Source of the DNA: JBGSTR01 sp963707135
GTDB lineage: Bacteria > Pseudomonadota > Gammaproteobacteria > Chromatiales > Chromatiaceae
Reading direction: 5' to 3'
NCBI GenBank assembly: GCA_963707135.1
Contig: CAVPOY010000010.1
Span: forward strand, 1 to 52,001
Length of the DNA: 52,001 nt
The stretch's first letter is position 1. Every line of letters begins with the position of its first letter. Below are positions 27,148 through 37,013 of the stretch, in pieces. The notes under the pieces are model-generated. The model did no database searches, was not told the DNA's origin, and worked only from the letters and a program-made list of their open reading frames with translations. The position numbers were made by a program, and so were the translations under genes.

Positions 27148-28166
27148 CTAAATACCGAATTTCTCAACTACCAGTGTCTCGTCGAGTTGGTCGGCGCGCC
27201 GTCGCAATGATGGAGGTCTGCCACGCAAGGATAACCCGCGGGACATTCGGCTCGACGATTAGCGTGCAAAGTTGTCCCTCATGATCAACGCGTTCATGAC
27301 CGAATCGCGTGCGAAACGAAAGATGTACTTTGGGAATTTGGAACGAAAGGACTCCGCGCTCCGACATGTTGACGACATCGACGCGTTCACCGCCAACAAG
27401 GTAGCTTGGTAATTGCTGGTCGTGCGGGGCGCAGTTGTAGTAGTGGGGATCGAAATCGGCAGCCCAACTTGGGAAACGAGTACGCTGCCAGTGCGCGTCA
27501 TAGGTTCCAGCGAGTTCCGCGTCGCGGTGACCAGGCGCATCAATCGCATTGAGGCCTGCCGGTGAAGGACGATCTGTCCAGGTGCGGATAAGTGCATCGG
27601 GCTGCTCAATATTCGGAAGCGGCAAGCCGGGGCAATTCTCCACTCGAACGGCAAAGCCTGTGCCGACGGGTTCCGATCGTCCAGACGGTGATGTTCGACT
27701 GCGGAGGAAGAGCGATCCGATCCACCATAGGCTCGTTCATAGGTAATTGGCATCCGCTCGAACGGCTTCGGCGCAGACATAGCTGACCCCCCCCAGCAAA
27801 CCTCTCTCCCAAACTCGATCGCCGGTGACGCGTAGTTGCTTGTTGATATGGCCAACTCGCAGCAATACGTCGAGCGCGGTTACCCTCTTGCCCTTCGGGG
27901 CCACGGCATCGCCATATGCAGAACGTTCCTGACGTTGGTTTAATGCCGACGAGGTCCGCCTCGTAGCGCAGACTGCTCTTTCCGAACTCCCCGTAAACCT
28001 GCGCCATCTGCCACACAGGAAGGTTCTCGGCGGCGAGTTGGCAACCGCCGTCGGGTCGTACATCAAATGTCGCTTTGACGACGACAAGCCAATGCTTGTT
28101 TCCCGCCTTGTCCAGGACCCATGCGTAGTCTGCGGCGAACGGGGTTTTGTTGGTTACAAGCCACAT
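27148..28166 (-). pseudogene. DUF2169-family T6SS accessory protein, frameshifted
   Basis: Begins at ATG 28166 with MWLVTNKTPFAADYAWVLDK and HWLVVVKATFDVRPDG, typical of DUF2169. Shifts near 27950, 27780, 27650 and 27185 split the rest: RVTALDVLLRVGHINKQLRV, FERMPITYERAYGGSD, then PGLPLPNIEQPDALIRTW, FPSWAADFDPHYYNCAPHDQ and a C-terminus ending EKFGI at 27148. DUF2169 proteins are encoded with DUF4150 PAAR-like effectors and probably help load them onto VgrG. It lies 15 bases after the DUF6484 gene. Confidence 0.75.
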
Positions 28167-28181
28167 GAAGTCATCGTGTAA

Positions 28182-28730
28182 TCAGTTGAGCTGCACCGAA
28201 CCGCCTTTGATCCGGTTCACGCCCGATGAGCGGCTCAGAACATAGGCACCCTGGATCAGGACCTTTCCCGCCTTGGTCAGCGTGATGCTCGCCTTGCCGC
28301 AGCGGATCACGACCTGTTCCTTCGCGCTGACGATCAGCCGCTCGCCGTCCGCGTCGACCTCAACCTGTCCAGGCTGGATCCGGAAGCGGCCAGCCGTCAC
28401 CCTCGCGCAGCACGCCCATGACGATGGGCTTGCAGGGGTCGGCGCCTTCGAACGAGAGCACGATCGACTTGCCGATGTGCGGCCCATGCAGGTCCACCGC
28501 GGTACGGGCCGGCAACGCCGCCGTGCCCGGCTGGCCCGGGTAGAGAACGAGCGGCGTGCGACCCGTCGTTCGTCAAGCCGATCAGCTCGCCAATCACCAC
28601 TCCCGCCTCGAACTGCGCCGCCGGCGGCGCCGACGGGCGCGATTCGATCAGAGGCCGCAGCAGATCTTCGCTTGCCTCGTTTTCGTTGGGCTTCAACGAC
28701 CCGCTCGGCCAAGGCGTCTCTCGCGCTCAT
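28182..28730 (-). pseudogene. DUF6484-type T6SS accessory protein, frameshifted
   Basis: ATG 28730 (MSARDALAERVVEA), then shifts near 28693, 28565 and 28383 are needed to read ENEASEDLLRPLIESRPSAP, GVVIGELIGLTNDG, TPLVLYPGQPGTAALPARTA, HIGKSIVLSFEGADPCKPIV and, in the final frame, QVEVDADGERLIVSAKEQVV to the stop at 28182. This layout (an OB-like N-terminal region and a short beta-helix-like C-terminus, AGKVLIQGAYVLSRSSGVN) matches DUF6484 proteins found next to VgrG. It follows vgrG by about 28 bases. Confidence 0.65.
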
Positions 28731-28758
28731 AGTCAACCTTCTCGGGTGGAACCTGGGA

Positions 28759-30997
28759 CTAGTTCTGAAGGATCTTCGAGCCCTTCATCGTGATGTCGCT
28801 CGAGGCCTTGACGTTGATCTTTCCGCTCCCCTGGATGGAGATGTCCTTGCCCTTGATGACGATGGTGCCGTCCTTTTTCATCGAGATGCTGGCACTTCCC
28901 GTCGTGATGCTGATCGAGTCGCCGGCGTTGATGGTGAGGTTCTTGGCCACGGAAAGGCTGTCGTCCTTGCCGACCGAAACGGTGCGGCCTTGACCGATGG
29001 TGACGCTCTCGTCCTTCGACACATTTTCGGTGCGGCCACCGCTGATCGTAATGCTCTCGTCTTTGCTGACTTTCTCGGTTCTCCCACCGCTGATGCTGAT
29101 GCTCTCGTCCTTGGCCACGTTCTCCGTGCGGCCCCCACCGATGGTGATGCTCTCGTCCTTCGAGACGTTCTCGGTCCGTCCGCCGCTGATCGTTATCTTC
29201 TCGTTCTTGTCGACGGTCTCGGTGCGTCCGCCGTGGATCGTGATGGTCTCCTCCTTGTCGACCGTCTCGGTGCGGTTCTGGTGGATGGTGATCGTCTCGT
29301 TCTTGTCCACGGTCTCCGTGCGATTGCCGTGGATCGTGATCGTCTCGTTGTTGTCGACGGTCTCCGTCCGATCGTGCTTGATGTGGCTGGTCTCGTCGTG
29401 GTCGATGGTCTTGGTCCGATCGTGGCCGACCCAGTGGGTCTCGTCGTTCTCGACCTCGATGTCCTGGTTCTTCTCGGCGTGGATCCAGAGCTGCTCCTCG
29501 CCCTTCTTGTCTTCCATCCGTATGGCGTTGGCGTTGGCGCCGCTGCCCCCTTGGTGGAGCGGCTCAGGATGCCGCTCTGGGTCATGTTCGCCGGCAGGTC
29601 CCAGGGGGGCATCTGCTCGGCGTTATAGACGCGCCCGGTGATGATCGGCCGATCGGGGTCGCCCTCCAGGAAGCTGACGATGACCTCCTGCCCCATCCTC
29701 GGGATGGCGACCGCGCCCCAGTTCTTGCCGGCCCAGGGGTGCGAGACGCGGACCCAGCAGGAGCTGTTCTCGTTCATTTTGCCGTAGCGGTCCCAGTGGA
29801 ACTGCACCTTCACCCGGCCGTACTCGTCGGTCCAGATCTCCTCGCCTGACTTGCCGACGACGACGGCAGTCTGCGGCCCCTTGACGATCGGCTTTCGGCG
29901 TTACCCGCGCCGGACGGAAGGGCTCCTGGGAATTCATCGCGGTGAAGCTCGACTGGTACAGGGGTCCCGCGGGCGGTGCGCCGGATGTCTGGAATTCATC
30001 CGTTTGGATCTTATGGCGGGCCGAGACGACCAGATACTCCCGATTCTGGTCCTCGCGCGGGTAGCCGCTCAGCTTGAAGAGGCTGCCCACGGCAAGCCCG
30101 CGGGCGTTGCTCTCGCCCTGGACCGTCTCGCGATCCGCCTGCAGCTCCTCCATGCGCACACCCGCGTAGCGCTCGCCCTCGCCGGTCGCCAGGTAGCCTC
30201 CGGGATAGTCGTAAATCTCGAAGTCGGAGTAGGAGTGGTCGCGCGCCTGGGTCGCTGCCGATCGGAGCTCCGCGCTCGGTTTCTTGAAGTCGTAGGCATC
30301 GTGCACGAACGCGCCGGGGCGAACCGCCGAGGAGACCGACCAAGCGAAAATATGTTCCTCCTCCCGCCGGTTATCCCGGCGGGATGAACGGAATCTCTTC
30401 GTAGCCGGGCGCGGGGTCGTGGGAGCTGGACGAATCGGCCATAACCAGGGTGTGCTTGCCGTCGTCGTGGGTGAAGTAGTAGTAGATGCCTTCCAGCTCC
30501 ATCAAGCGGCTGACGAAGTTGAAATGGGTTTCCCGATACTGGACGCAGTATTCCCATGTCTTGTAATCGGCGTTCAGCCGTTCCTCGAAGTCGGTGAACC
30601 CGGCGTCGCGAAAGACCTTCTTGATGATGTCCGGAACCGTCATCTCCTGGAAGATCCGGCAGTCGGAGGTGCGCGTCAGCAGCCACAGCCAGGGAACCAG
30701 CGAGGCCTGGTAGCGAGCCAGCCTTCCTTCGAAGCCGACGTGTGAAAAGCGGCTTACATAACCGTTGAAGAACCGTTGGTTCTGGTCCGGAAGCTCAAGG
30801 CGCACGGTCATCTGCTGACCGAGCAGATCGTCTGCGGACACCTCGTGGTTCTCGCTGAGGATCTCGAGCTCGAGATCGAAGAGCGTGCTGAGCCGCTCTT
30901 CGATGGCGGCCTTTTGGAGCAGCAGTACGTCCGGGCCGAGCGGCGATGTGACCCCGATATACCGGGCGCTTTGACTGTAATTCGCGGCGGCTGCCAT
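28759..30997 (-). pseudogene. vgrG: VgrG spike protein (type VI secretion), frameshifted
   Basis: From ATG 30997: gp27-like N-terminus (GPDVLLLQKAAIEERLSTLF; QNQRFFNGYVSRFSHVG; QYRETHFNFVSRLMELEGIY), gp5-like OB domain (GEEIWTDEYGRVKVQFHWDR; CWVRVSHPWAGKNWGAVAIP; RMGQEVIVSFLEGDPDRPII), then a long beta-helix. Three shifts are evident: near 30380, near 29896 (extra A in an AAA run) and near 29547 (missing G in a G run). Repairing them gives one protein of about 745 residues. The C-terminus holds ten 16-residue repeats. VgrG forms the puncturing trimer on the Hcp tube; it probably carried the DUF4150 protein. Upstream hcp is 136 bases away on the same strand. Confidence 0.88.
28948..29427 (-). 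repeat. Ten tandem 48-bp units encoding 16-residue VgrG needle repeats
   Basis: Ten contiguous units of exactly 16 residues, consensus GGRTE(T/N)V(D/S)K(N/D)E(T/S)ITI. The first unit begins GHDRTKTIDH and the last is GQGRTVSVGKDDSLSV. 16 residues equals two eight-residue rungs of the triple-stranded beta-helix typical of gp5/VgrG needles. Coding repeat, not CRISPR. Confidence 0.92.
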
Positions 30998-31095
30998 GTC
31001 CGGGATCCTCGGTCACTGCCGAAAAACGTGCAACAACTATAGGCCATCGCCGGCGAAGCGATAAGTGCGACCGGCGGACGGCGGAGTCTCGCGGT

Positions 31096-31120
31096 CCCAC
31101 CCGGCAACATGCCGGGCGGG
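31096..31120. terminator. Hairpin downstream of hcp (minus strand)
   Basis: CCCACCCGGCA and TGCCGGGCGGG pair (one G-T wobble) around an ACA loop, 14 bases after the hcp stop. No T run follows. An almost identical hairpin follows the other hcp copy (37506-37532). It may terminate or partially attenuate transcription into vgrG, or stabilise abundant hcp mRNA. Confidence 0.6.
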
Positions 31121-31133
31121 CATCCTCACGCGA

Positions 31134-31613
31134 TCAGTAGGTCTCGTTCTTTTCCAGATCCCACTTCTTGGGTGTACCGGTGGTGACCTTGTCGCCGTCG
31201 AACTTGTCGTACTGATAGCTGATCTTGGTGAAGTTCAGCGAGAAGCTTTCGCTCGGGCGGTCGCCGCCGCTCGACGCGGAGTAGGCGCTGACGATCGCCT
31301 CCTCGAGCTCGATCTTGCAGTAGGCCTGGCCCTTGGCATCGGTGCCGCCGGTCTGGATGAAGTGGATCTCCGCCTTGCCCAGGCTCTTGCCGCAGGTGGC
31401 CTGCATCATCAACTCGGTGGACGCCACATCCATGCTCTTGGTGAAGGTCACCTCGGAGAACGAGGGATTGCTCGTCTCGCGGTCGCCGCCCCCGCCGACC
31501 ATGCTGATCGACCGGCCGACACCGAACTGGACGGAATCGACGTTGATCCACTTGTCGTGACCCGTGACCGTGGCCTCACCGTTGATGGCGGTAGCAAATT
31601 TCAACAGAATCAT
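31134..31613 (-). CDS. hcp: Hcp tube protein (T6SS), copy 1
   Basis: 159 residues, MILLKFATAINGEATVTGHD onward, with the SSGGDRPSESFSLNFTKISY block typical of Hcp1-type proteins. Hcp forms hexameric rings stacked into the inner tube inside the TssBC sheath and is secreted. Ribosome site TAGGAGATTCCG before ATG. It heads the minus-strand effector cassette, just upstream of vgrG. It differs from copy 2 (37014-37493) at only a handful of residues (A/S14, V/M38, I/V, A/S, S/N, P/A, D/N changes). The upstream stretch AAACGCAAAA...AGGAGATTCCG is also shared. Confidence 0.96.
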   Translation of the reverse strand: MILLKFATAINGEATVTGHDKWINVDSVQFGVGRSISMVGGGGDRETSNPSFSEVTFTKSMDVASTELMMQATCGKSLGKAEIHFIQTGGTDAKGQAYCKIELEEAIVSAYSASSGGDRPSESFSLNFTKISYQYDKFDGDKVTTGTPKKWDLEKNETY

Positions 31614-31652
31614 CGGAATCTCCTAGTTAGCAGTTAGCGCGTTTTGCGTTTG

Positions 31653-31702
31653 GTCCTCCCCGCCATCGGCGGGGAGGACGTGGGCGGTGGGCTTTCCACC
31701 GC
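31653..31702. repeat. Two adjacent perfect hairpins upstream of hcp copy 1
   Basis: 31653-31679 is a perfect 12-bp stem (GTCCTCCCCGCC/GGCGGGGAGGAC, ATC loop). 31684-31702 is a perfect 7-bp stem (GCGGTGG/CCACCGC, GCTTT loop). They lie 40-90 bases upstream of the hcp ATG in its probable leader. They could be extragenic palindromes, an attenuator or a terminator for a lost gene. Confidence 0.6.
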
Positions 31703-32492
31703 TCGGACATCTGCGGCTAAGGGGTACTTCACTGATCGAGCCGCCCGCGTTTTGTACTACGCAGAAACCGGGCCAAGTTTATAAGACAATGAAATATATA
31801 TTTAATCGCGCTCGATAAAGGTGTGATCATCTAAGCGGCGTCCGGTCCATCGTATCAGTCTGAACCGACCGGCTCACTCTGGATCAGCGACGGTGCTGAT
31901 TCTGAGGCGTTGACGGTGAGAGCAACGCGAGGCCTGATTCGCCGACGCTGGGTCTGGGCGTGTTCATGTGCCGGAGGCCTTATGGCGCGGTCGCTCGTAA
32001 ATGCTCTCCCCTGAATACCTCGCCGCAGCGTAGCGCGAGGGCTTCTCTTGCTCCGTGGACGCTATACCGAGCGTGGCGCGAAAAAGCGTTCATCTTTCGC
32101 GGGTAGAGTAGAGCGCTGAAGTGACCGTGGAAGGCGGCGCTTCCGCTCCCTTCGTTGCGGCGTGGGGTCGCCGAAACAGTGGGCTTCAGAGTTGGTTGGG
32201 GACCTTTGAGATTGGGGTGTCCTTAGGCCGAGCAACGAGGCTGTGCGCGAGACGCCCGCGTTCCGCCGCGCTGCGGGGGTACTGTTTGCCCCTTGTGCGC
32301 GGTCGCTCGACACTGGGGCCGTGCGGAGGCGGCCCGAGGTTCTCTCAGTGCCCGCCCGTGCCCGTCGGTGGCGTCACCAAGGACGGGCACCGCGAGCAGT
32401 GGCCGGGCGAGCAGGTGATGGAGGAGTACCGGCGAACGAGTAGATCGCGGCAGCCGACCGGGACCGGCCCGCGCGCTGGGTCGGCAGCGGCG
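31703..32492. other. Long intergenic region between hcp copy 1 and the secreted hypothetical protein
   Basis: About 790 bases. It includes an AT-rich patch (about 31770-31830, with ATGAAATATATATTTAATCG), unlike the GC-rich surroundings, which may hold promoters. I find no coding sequence I would defend. A roughly 30-bp motif at 31857-31886 (TCTGAACCGACCGGCTCACT...) recurs imperfectly at 33157-33186. Confidence 0.4.
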
Positions 32493-32966
32493 TCAGCAGC
32501 CGTCGTCGTCCGAGCCGCTTGACCCCGTCGCCGAGGCTTTCGCTTCCGGCCTCGGGTTCTCGGTCTTCTTGGTGCGAACGAACATCATCGACTCGACCCG
32601 GTCGAACTCCTCGTCCAATGCTCGGGCGACGTCGGCGGTCTGCAGGCCGTCGTAAATGTAGATGCGGCCGGATTGCTCAGCGCGAAGCTCCGCCGGCGTG
32701 GGCTCGAACAGCCGTCGAAGCTCGATATCTCTGACGTCCGCCGCGGCGAGATTGAAGCTTACGGCGTGTAACAGCAAGGTCAAGGCGAGCGATCGGTTCG
32801 CGGACGGCCAGCGCCTGAACGGTCCTGTCCTTAGCTCGCGCCGCGCTATGCCCGGAACTACCTCGGGGCATGTTGCACGTGGACCTGGCAATGATTGGGC
32901 CTGGTCAGCGCCGGTGTCACGTGGGGAGCGGCTATTCACCGTGCCGATAAGATCAGTACAAATCAT
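32493..32966 (-). CDS. Small exported protein of unknown function
   Basis: Up to 157 codons from ATG 32966, but the first about 50 residues look non-native. A hydrophobic signal-like segment SLALTLLLHAVSFNLAAADV suggests the true start lies shortly before it at a non-ATG codon. The mature part, DIELRRLFEPTPAELRAEQS, then GRIYIYDGLQTADVARALDE and EFDRVESMMFVRTK, looks like real protein. It ends in an acidic SGSDDDGC tail. I recall similar short exported proteins in gammaproteobacteria but cannot name a family. It is divergent from tssA. Confidence 0.55.
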   Translation of the reverse strand: MICTDLIGTVNSRSPRDTGADQAQSLPGPRATCPEVVPGIARRELRTGPFRRWPSANRSLALTLLLHAVSFNLAAADVRDIELRRLFEPTPAELRAEQSGRIYIYDGLQTADVARALDEEFDRVESMMFVRTKKTENPRPEAKASATGSSGSDDDGC

Positions 32967-33703
32967 GGTGGCCTCCGAAGGTTCGATGGGTGCTGTTTGG
33001 ATCGACGGAAAGATTGTCCTTAGCTACCGAACGAGAATCCGCCCATTGTTCCGTACTCAAGTACCAGGCCAGTATTTTTATCTAGTTGAATAAATGAATA
33101 AAAATGCGTTTATCCATGACGATTCCAGTCGGTAAGCCTCCTTGCTCGTCGGTTCGTTCTGAGCCGAACGGACCACTCTGGTCAGGCTAAAATTCGTTCT
33201 TTTGCATGTACGTGTGGAACCTTGTGGTGGCGCGCGGTCTCGTCAGGCAAATCTGCTGCAATTCCATGTTTCTCAGGGCGTTCGTCCCGAGCGTCCGGGG
33301 CGCGGGTCGGTGTTCGGTATTGAGGTCGGGATGAGGCTTCTTGTGAAGCTTGAAGAGCGCAAGCACAAATACCTAGACTCGCAAGCGGGTTCATGTACCT
33401 GGTCACCGTGCGAAACGCATTTGACAGCGGCCCGCCAATAGACGATTTTTACCCTACCAGATCAGGCTGGAATCCACGCGGCGGGTTCATTAGGGTCGGC
33501 CGAGCAGGATTTTGCCTAGACACGGGAGACTGAATACGTTGTGCCGGCTTTTCCGCAGGCCAGCGGGGCGGGCGTCTCCCGAATCAGCTACGATTTAAGA
33601 ACGAACAGCGCATTCGCTCGGTTACCCGCGGCGTCTGCAGCAAATCGTCGGTCATTGCGGCCCGCGTAAGCGGGAACTGGCGTGGCGGAAAAGGAGGAAG
33701 ACG
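32967..33703. other. Intergenic region upstream of tssA
   Basis: About 740 bases before the T6SS core operon. It probably holds the operon promoter; no clear sigma54 -24/-12 element was found by eye. Short open frames on both strands (for example 33202-33441) lack recognisable domains and ribosome sites, and I do not call them. Confidence 0.4.
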
Positions 33704-34760
33704 TTGATCGACACCGAGGGCTTGCTGCGGGAAATCTCGCCGGATGATCCGTGCGGGGATGACCTGGAGTACGACCCCGCCTACGGTGCACTGGAACGCG
33801 CCGCGCAGGGCAAGGCGGAGCAACAGATCGGCGATACGGTTGTTCCAGCCGAACCGCCCGAATGGGCGGATGTGCGGGCCAAGGCGCTCGGGCTGTTCGA
33901 GCGCACCAAGGACCTTCGCGTGGCTCTGCATTTGACCCGGGCGCTGGCCCGAACCGAGGGCTGGACCGGGTTCCGGGACGGGCTCGTGGTGGTGAAAGGG
34001 TTGCTCGAGCGGTACTGGGACGGCGTCCACCCGCGGCTCGACCCCGACGATGACAACGACCCGACCCTTCGAGTGAACGTCATTGCCGAGCTCTGCGACC
34101 CCGATGCCATGCTGGACGGGTTGCGCCTTGCCCCGTTGGTCGCCTCCCGCGCGCTCGGAAGCTACAGCCTGCGCGACGTTCAGATTGCCTCCGGCGAGTT
34201 GTCCGCGCCCCGGGACAGCAAGGCACCCCCCCCGGAGACGGCGTTGATCGACGCCGCGCTGCGTGAGGCCGACCTTGAGCAGCTTCAAGCTACCGCGGAC
34301 GCGACCTCCCAGACCATCGAGATGGTCGCCGGGATCGAGTCGCTACTCATGGAGCGCGTCGGGTCCTCGGCAGCGCCGGACCTCGCGCCACTCACCGATC
34401 TTGCCAAGGCTGCCCACAAGGTGCTCGCAACGCCGTTGTCGGAGCGAGCACCGACACCACAAGCCGTCAGCGACGCGACGTCAGGAGAGGCCGAGATGAT
34501 CGTGCCGGGCCAGGCCGCGCCAGGGCCATTCCGCTCTCGGGGCCTCCCTGGGTGGTATCAACAGCCGTGACGACGTGGTTCGCGCACTTGATCAAGTGTG
34601 CAAGTATTACGAGCGCGAGGAGCCGTCCAGCCCGATCCCTATTCTGATTCGGCGCGCAAAGCGGCTGGTATCCAAAGATTTTATGGAGATCCTCCGGGAC
34701 CTGGCGCCCGACGGGGTCTCGCAGGCGGAGGCGATTCGTGGGCCAGAATCCGGCGATTAG
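33704..34760 (+). pseudogene. tssA: TssA (ImpA) T6SS baseplate/cap protein, one frameshift
   Basis: TTG start at 33704 with a strong AAGGAGG 6-7 bases upstream. The ImpA N-terminal domain is at residues 1-130 (GLLREISPDDPCGDDLEYDP; RYWDGVHPRLDPDDDNDPTL; NVIAELCDPDAMLDGLRLAP). The frame is lost near 34525; shifting by one base restores the conserved C-terminal INSRDDVVRALDQVCKYYER, EPSSPIPILIRRAKRLVSKD and FMEILRDLAPDGVSQAEAIR to a stop at 34760. Full length would be about 351 residues, as for HSI-I TssA. TssA organises sheath polymerisation. First gene of the core operon. Confidence 0.88.
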
Positions 34761-34869
34761 CCGTATATCTGGCGGGGCAACGACTCCGCGGACAGTGTAA
34801 CCGGCAACACAGGGGCCCATGCGGACCAGAGTTGCCTAAGAATGTCTTCAGAAATGCAGGAGGATTCCC

Positions 34870-35400
34870 GTGGCGGAAAGCAGTCAAAAGTTCATTGCAA
34901 GAAACCGTGCCCCGAGGGTGCAGATCGAGTACGACGTCGAGCTCTACGGGGCCGAGAAAAAGGTTCAGCTGCCCTTCGTCATGGGGGTTATGGCCGATCT
35001 TTCCGGAAAACCGGAGGAAGCGCTGCCCGCGGTCGCCGACCGCAAGTTCCTGGAGATCGATGTCGACAATTTCGATGACCGGCTGAAGGCCATGAAGCCT
35101 CGAGCCGCCTTTCGCGTGCCCAATACCCTGACCGGCGAGGGCGAGCTGAGCGTCGACATCACCTTCGAGAGCATGGACGACTTTTCGCCGGCCGCCGTGG
35201 CGCGCAAGGTCGGTGCGCTGAGCAAGCTGCTCGAGGCGCGCGAGCAGCTCTCGAACCTGGTGAGCTACATGGACGGCAAGTCGGGCGCGGAGGAGCTCAT
35301 CGCCAAGGCGCTCAGCGATCCGGCGCTTCTGCAGGCGCTGGCCTCGGCACCGAAACCCGAAGCCGAAGCATCGACAGAATCCAAGTCGGAGGAGGGCTAA
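34870..35400 (+). CDS. tssB: TssB (VipA) contractile sheath small subunit
   Basis: 176 residues from GTG 34870, preceded by AGGAGG 6-7 bases upstream. The family core is RAPRVQIEYDVELYGAEKKV, then LPFVMGVMADLSG and FLEIDVDNFDDRLKAMKPRA, with ESMDDFSPAAVARKVGALSK. TssB pairs with TssC to form the cytoplasmic sheath whose contraction drives Hcp/VgrG out. A 3-base gap separates it from tssC. The gene is intact. Confidence 0.96.
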   Translation: MAESSQKFIARNRAPRVQIEYDVELYGAEKKVQLPFVMGVMADLSGKPEEALPAVADRKFLEIDVDNFDDRLKAMKPRAAFRVPNTLTGEGELSVDITFESMDDFSPAAVARKVGALSKLLEAREQLSNLVSYMDGKSGAEELIAKALSDPALLQALASAPKPEAEASTESKSEEG

Positions 35401-35403
35401 GCC

Positions 35404-36898
35404 ATGGCGGAAGCGGAAACCCAGGGCCAGGCCCAGCCGGCCGAAGAGACCCTCGAGGCCGGCGAGTTCAGCTCACTGCTCCAGAAGGAGTTCAGGCCCA
35501 AGTCCGATCGCGCCAAGGAGGCGGTCGAGGACGCGGTAAAGACCCTGGCCGAGCAGGCGTTGGCCAGTTCCGTCGTCGTCTCGGCGGACGTGGTGCGAAC
35601 CATCGGCTCCATCATCGCCGAGATCGACCGCAAGCTGAGCGAGCAGGTCAATCTGATTCTGCACCACGAGGACTTCCAGAAGCTCGAAGGCGCCTGGCGC
35701 GGCCTGCACTACCTGGTCAACAACACCGAGACGGACGAGATGTTGAAGATCCGGGTCATGAACATCTCAAAGAAGGACGTCCACAAGACGCTAAAGAAGT
35801 TCAAGGGAACCGCCTGGGACCAGAGCCCGCTCTTCAAGAAGCTCTACGAAGAGGAGTACGGGCAGTTCGGCGGCGAGCCCTTCGGCTGCCTGGTCGGCGA
35901 CTACCACTTCGACCACAGCCCGCCGGACGTGGAATTGCTTGGCGAGATCGCCAAGGTCAGCGCCGCGATGCACTCGCCCTTCATCGCCGGGGCGGACCCC
36001 ACGGTCATGCAGATGGACTCCTGGCAGGAGCTGGCGAATCCACGTGATTTGACCAAGATCTTTCAGACACCGGAGTACGCGGCCTGGCGATCGCTGCGTG
36101 AATCCGATGATGCGCGCTACATCGGGCTCGCGATGCCGCGCTTTCTCGCCCGGCTCCCCTACGGCGCCAAGACCGAATCCGGTGGACGAGTTCGATTTCG
36201 AGGAGGACACGGCGGGGGCCGACCACACCAAGTACACCTGGGCCAACTCGGCCTATGCGATGGCGACCAACATCAACCGGTCGTTCAAGTACTTCGGCTG
36301 GTGCTCACGCATCCGCGGCATCGAGTCGGGCGGCGCGGTGGAGGGTCTGCCCACCCACACCTTCCCGACCGACGACGGCGGGGTCGACATGAAATGCCCC
36401 ACCGAGATCGCCATCAGCGACCGGCGCGAGGCGGAGCTGGCCAAGAACGGCTTCATGCCGCTGATCCACAAGAAGAACTCGGATTTCGCCGCGTTCATCG
36501 GGGCCCAGTCGCTGCAGAAGCCATTCGAGTACGACGACCCCGATGCGACGGCGAACGCCAACCTGGCGGCCAGGTTGCCGTACCTGTTTGCGACCTGTCG
36601 CTTCGCGCACTACTTGAAGTGCATCGTCCGCGACAAGATCGGTTCGTTCAAGGAGCGTACCGACATGGAGATCTGGCTCAACAACTGGATCAGCAAATAT
36701 GTGCTGCAGAACCCGGCGACCGCGAGCGACGCCGACAAGGCCCGGCAGCCGCTGGCAGGGGCCGAGGTGGTGGTGGAGGAGATCGAGGGCAACCCGGGCT
36801 ACTACTCCTCCAAGTTCTTCCTCAGGCCGCACTATCAGCTCGAGGGGCTGACCGTGTCGTTGCGGCTGGTCTCGAAGCTGCCGTCAGGCAAGAAGTAG
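35404..36898 (+). pseudogene. tssC: TssC (VipB) contractile sheath large subunit, one frameshift
   Basis: The first 258 codons are normal (SADVVRTIGSIIAEIDRKLS; LVNNTETDEMLKIRVMNISK; RFLARLPYGAKT). A one-base insertion near 36177, at ACCGAATCCGG, breaks the frame. The downstream frame resumes at NPVDEFDFEED and includes YTWANSAYAMATNINRSFKY, CPTEIAISDRREAELAKNGF and the C-terminus ending LPSGKK at 36898. Repaired length is about 497 residues, normal for TssC. As written, only a truncated protein lacking the sheath core would be made. Followed by hcp copy 2 at 116 bases. Confidence 0.9.
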
Positions 36899-37013
36899 AC
36901 GTGCGGGGGTGAGTGGGCCGGGCTAGACCCGGGGTTGTGCTCTCCGTGTCAGCAAGCGGGGCGTGGAGGGCCTGAAGATGAAAGCGAAGCGCTAAACGCA
37001 AAAGGAGATTCCG

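Noticed and set aside
28948..29427. CRISPR-like periodicity of 48 bp
   Set aside because: No spacers; units are contiguous, diverged and encode in-frame VgrG repeats.
28273..29628. 451-residue plus-strand frame with VDGDVLALDDDG-like repeats
   Set aside because: Antisense shadow of the VgrG beta-helix repeats; no ribosome site or recognisable domain.
32062..32522. Frames on both strands in the 32.0-32.5 kb gap
   Set aside because: Composition is Arg/Ser/Pro-rich, with no signal, domain or ribosome site.
35404..36912. 502-residue frame as a full-length TssC
   Set aside because: After about residue 258 it becomes Arg/Gly-rich nonsense, while true TssC sequence continues in another frame.
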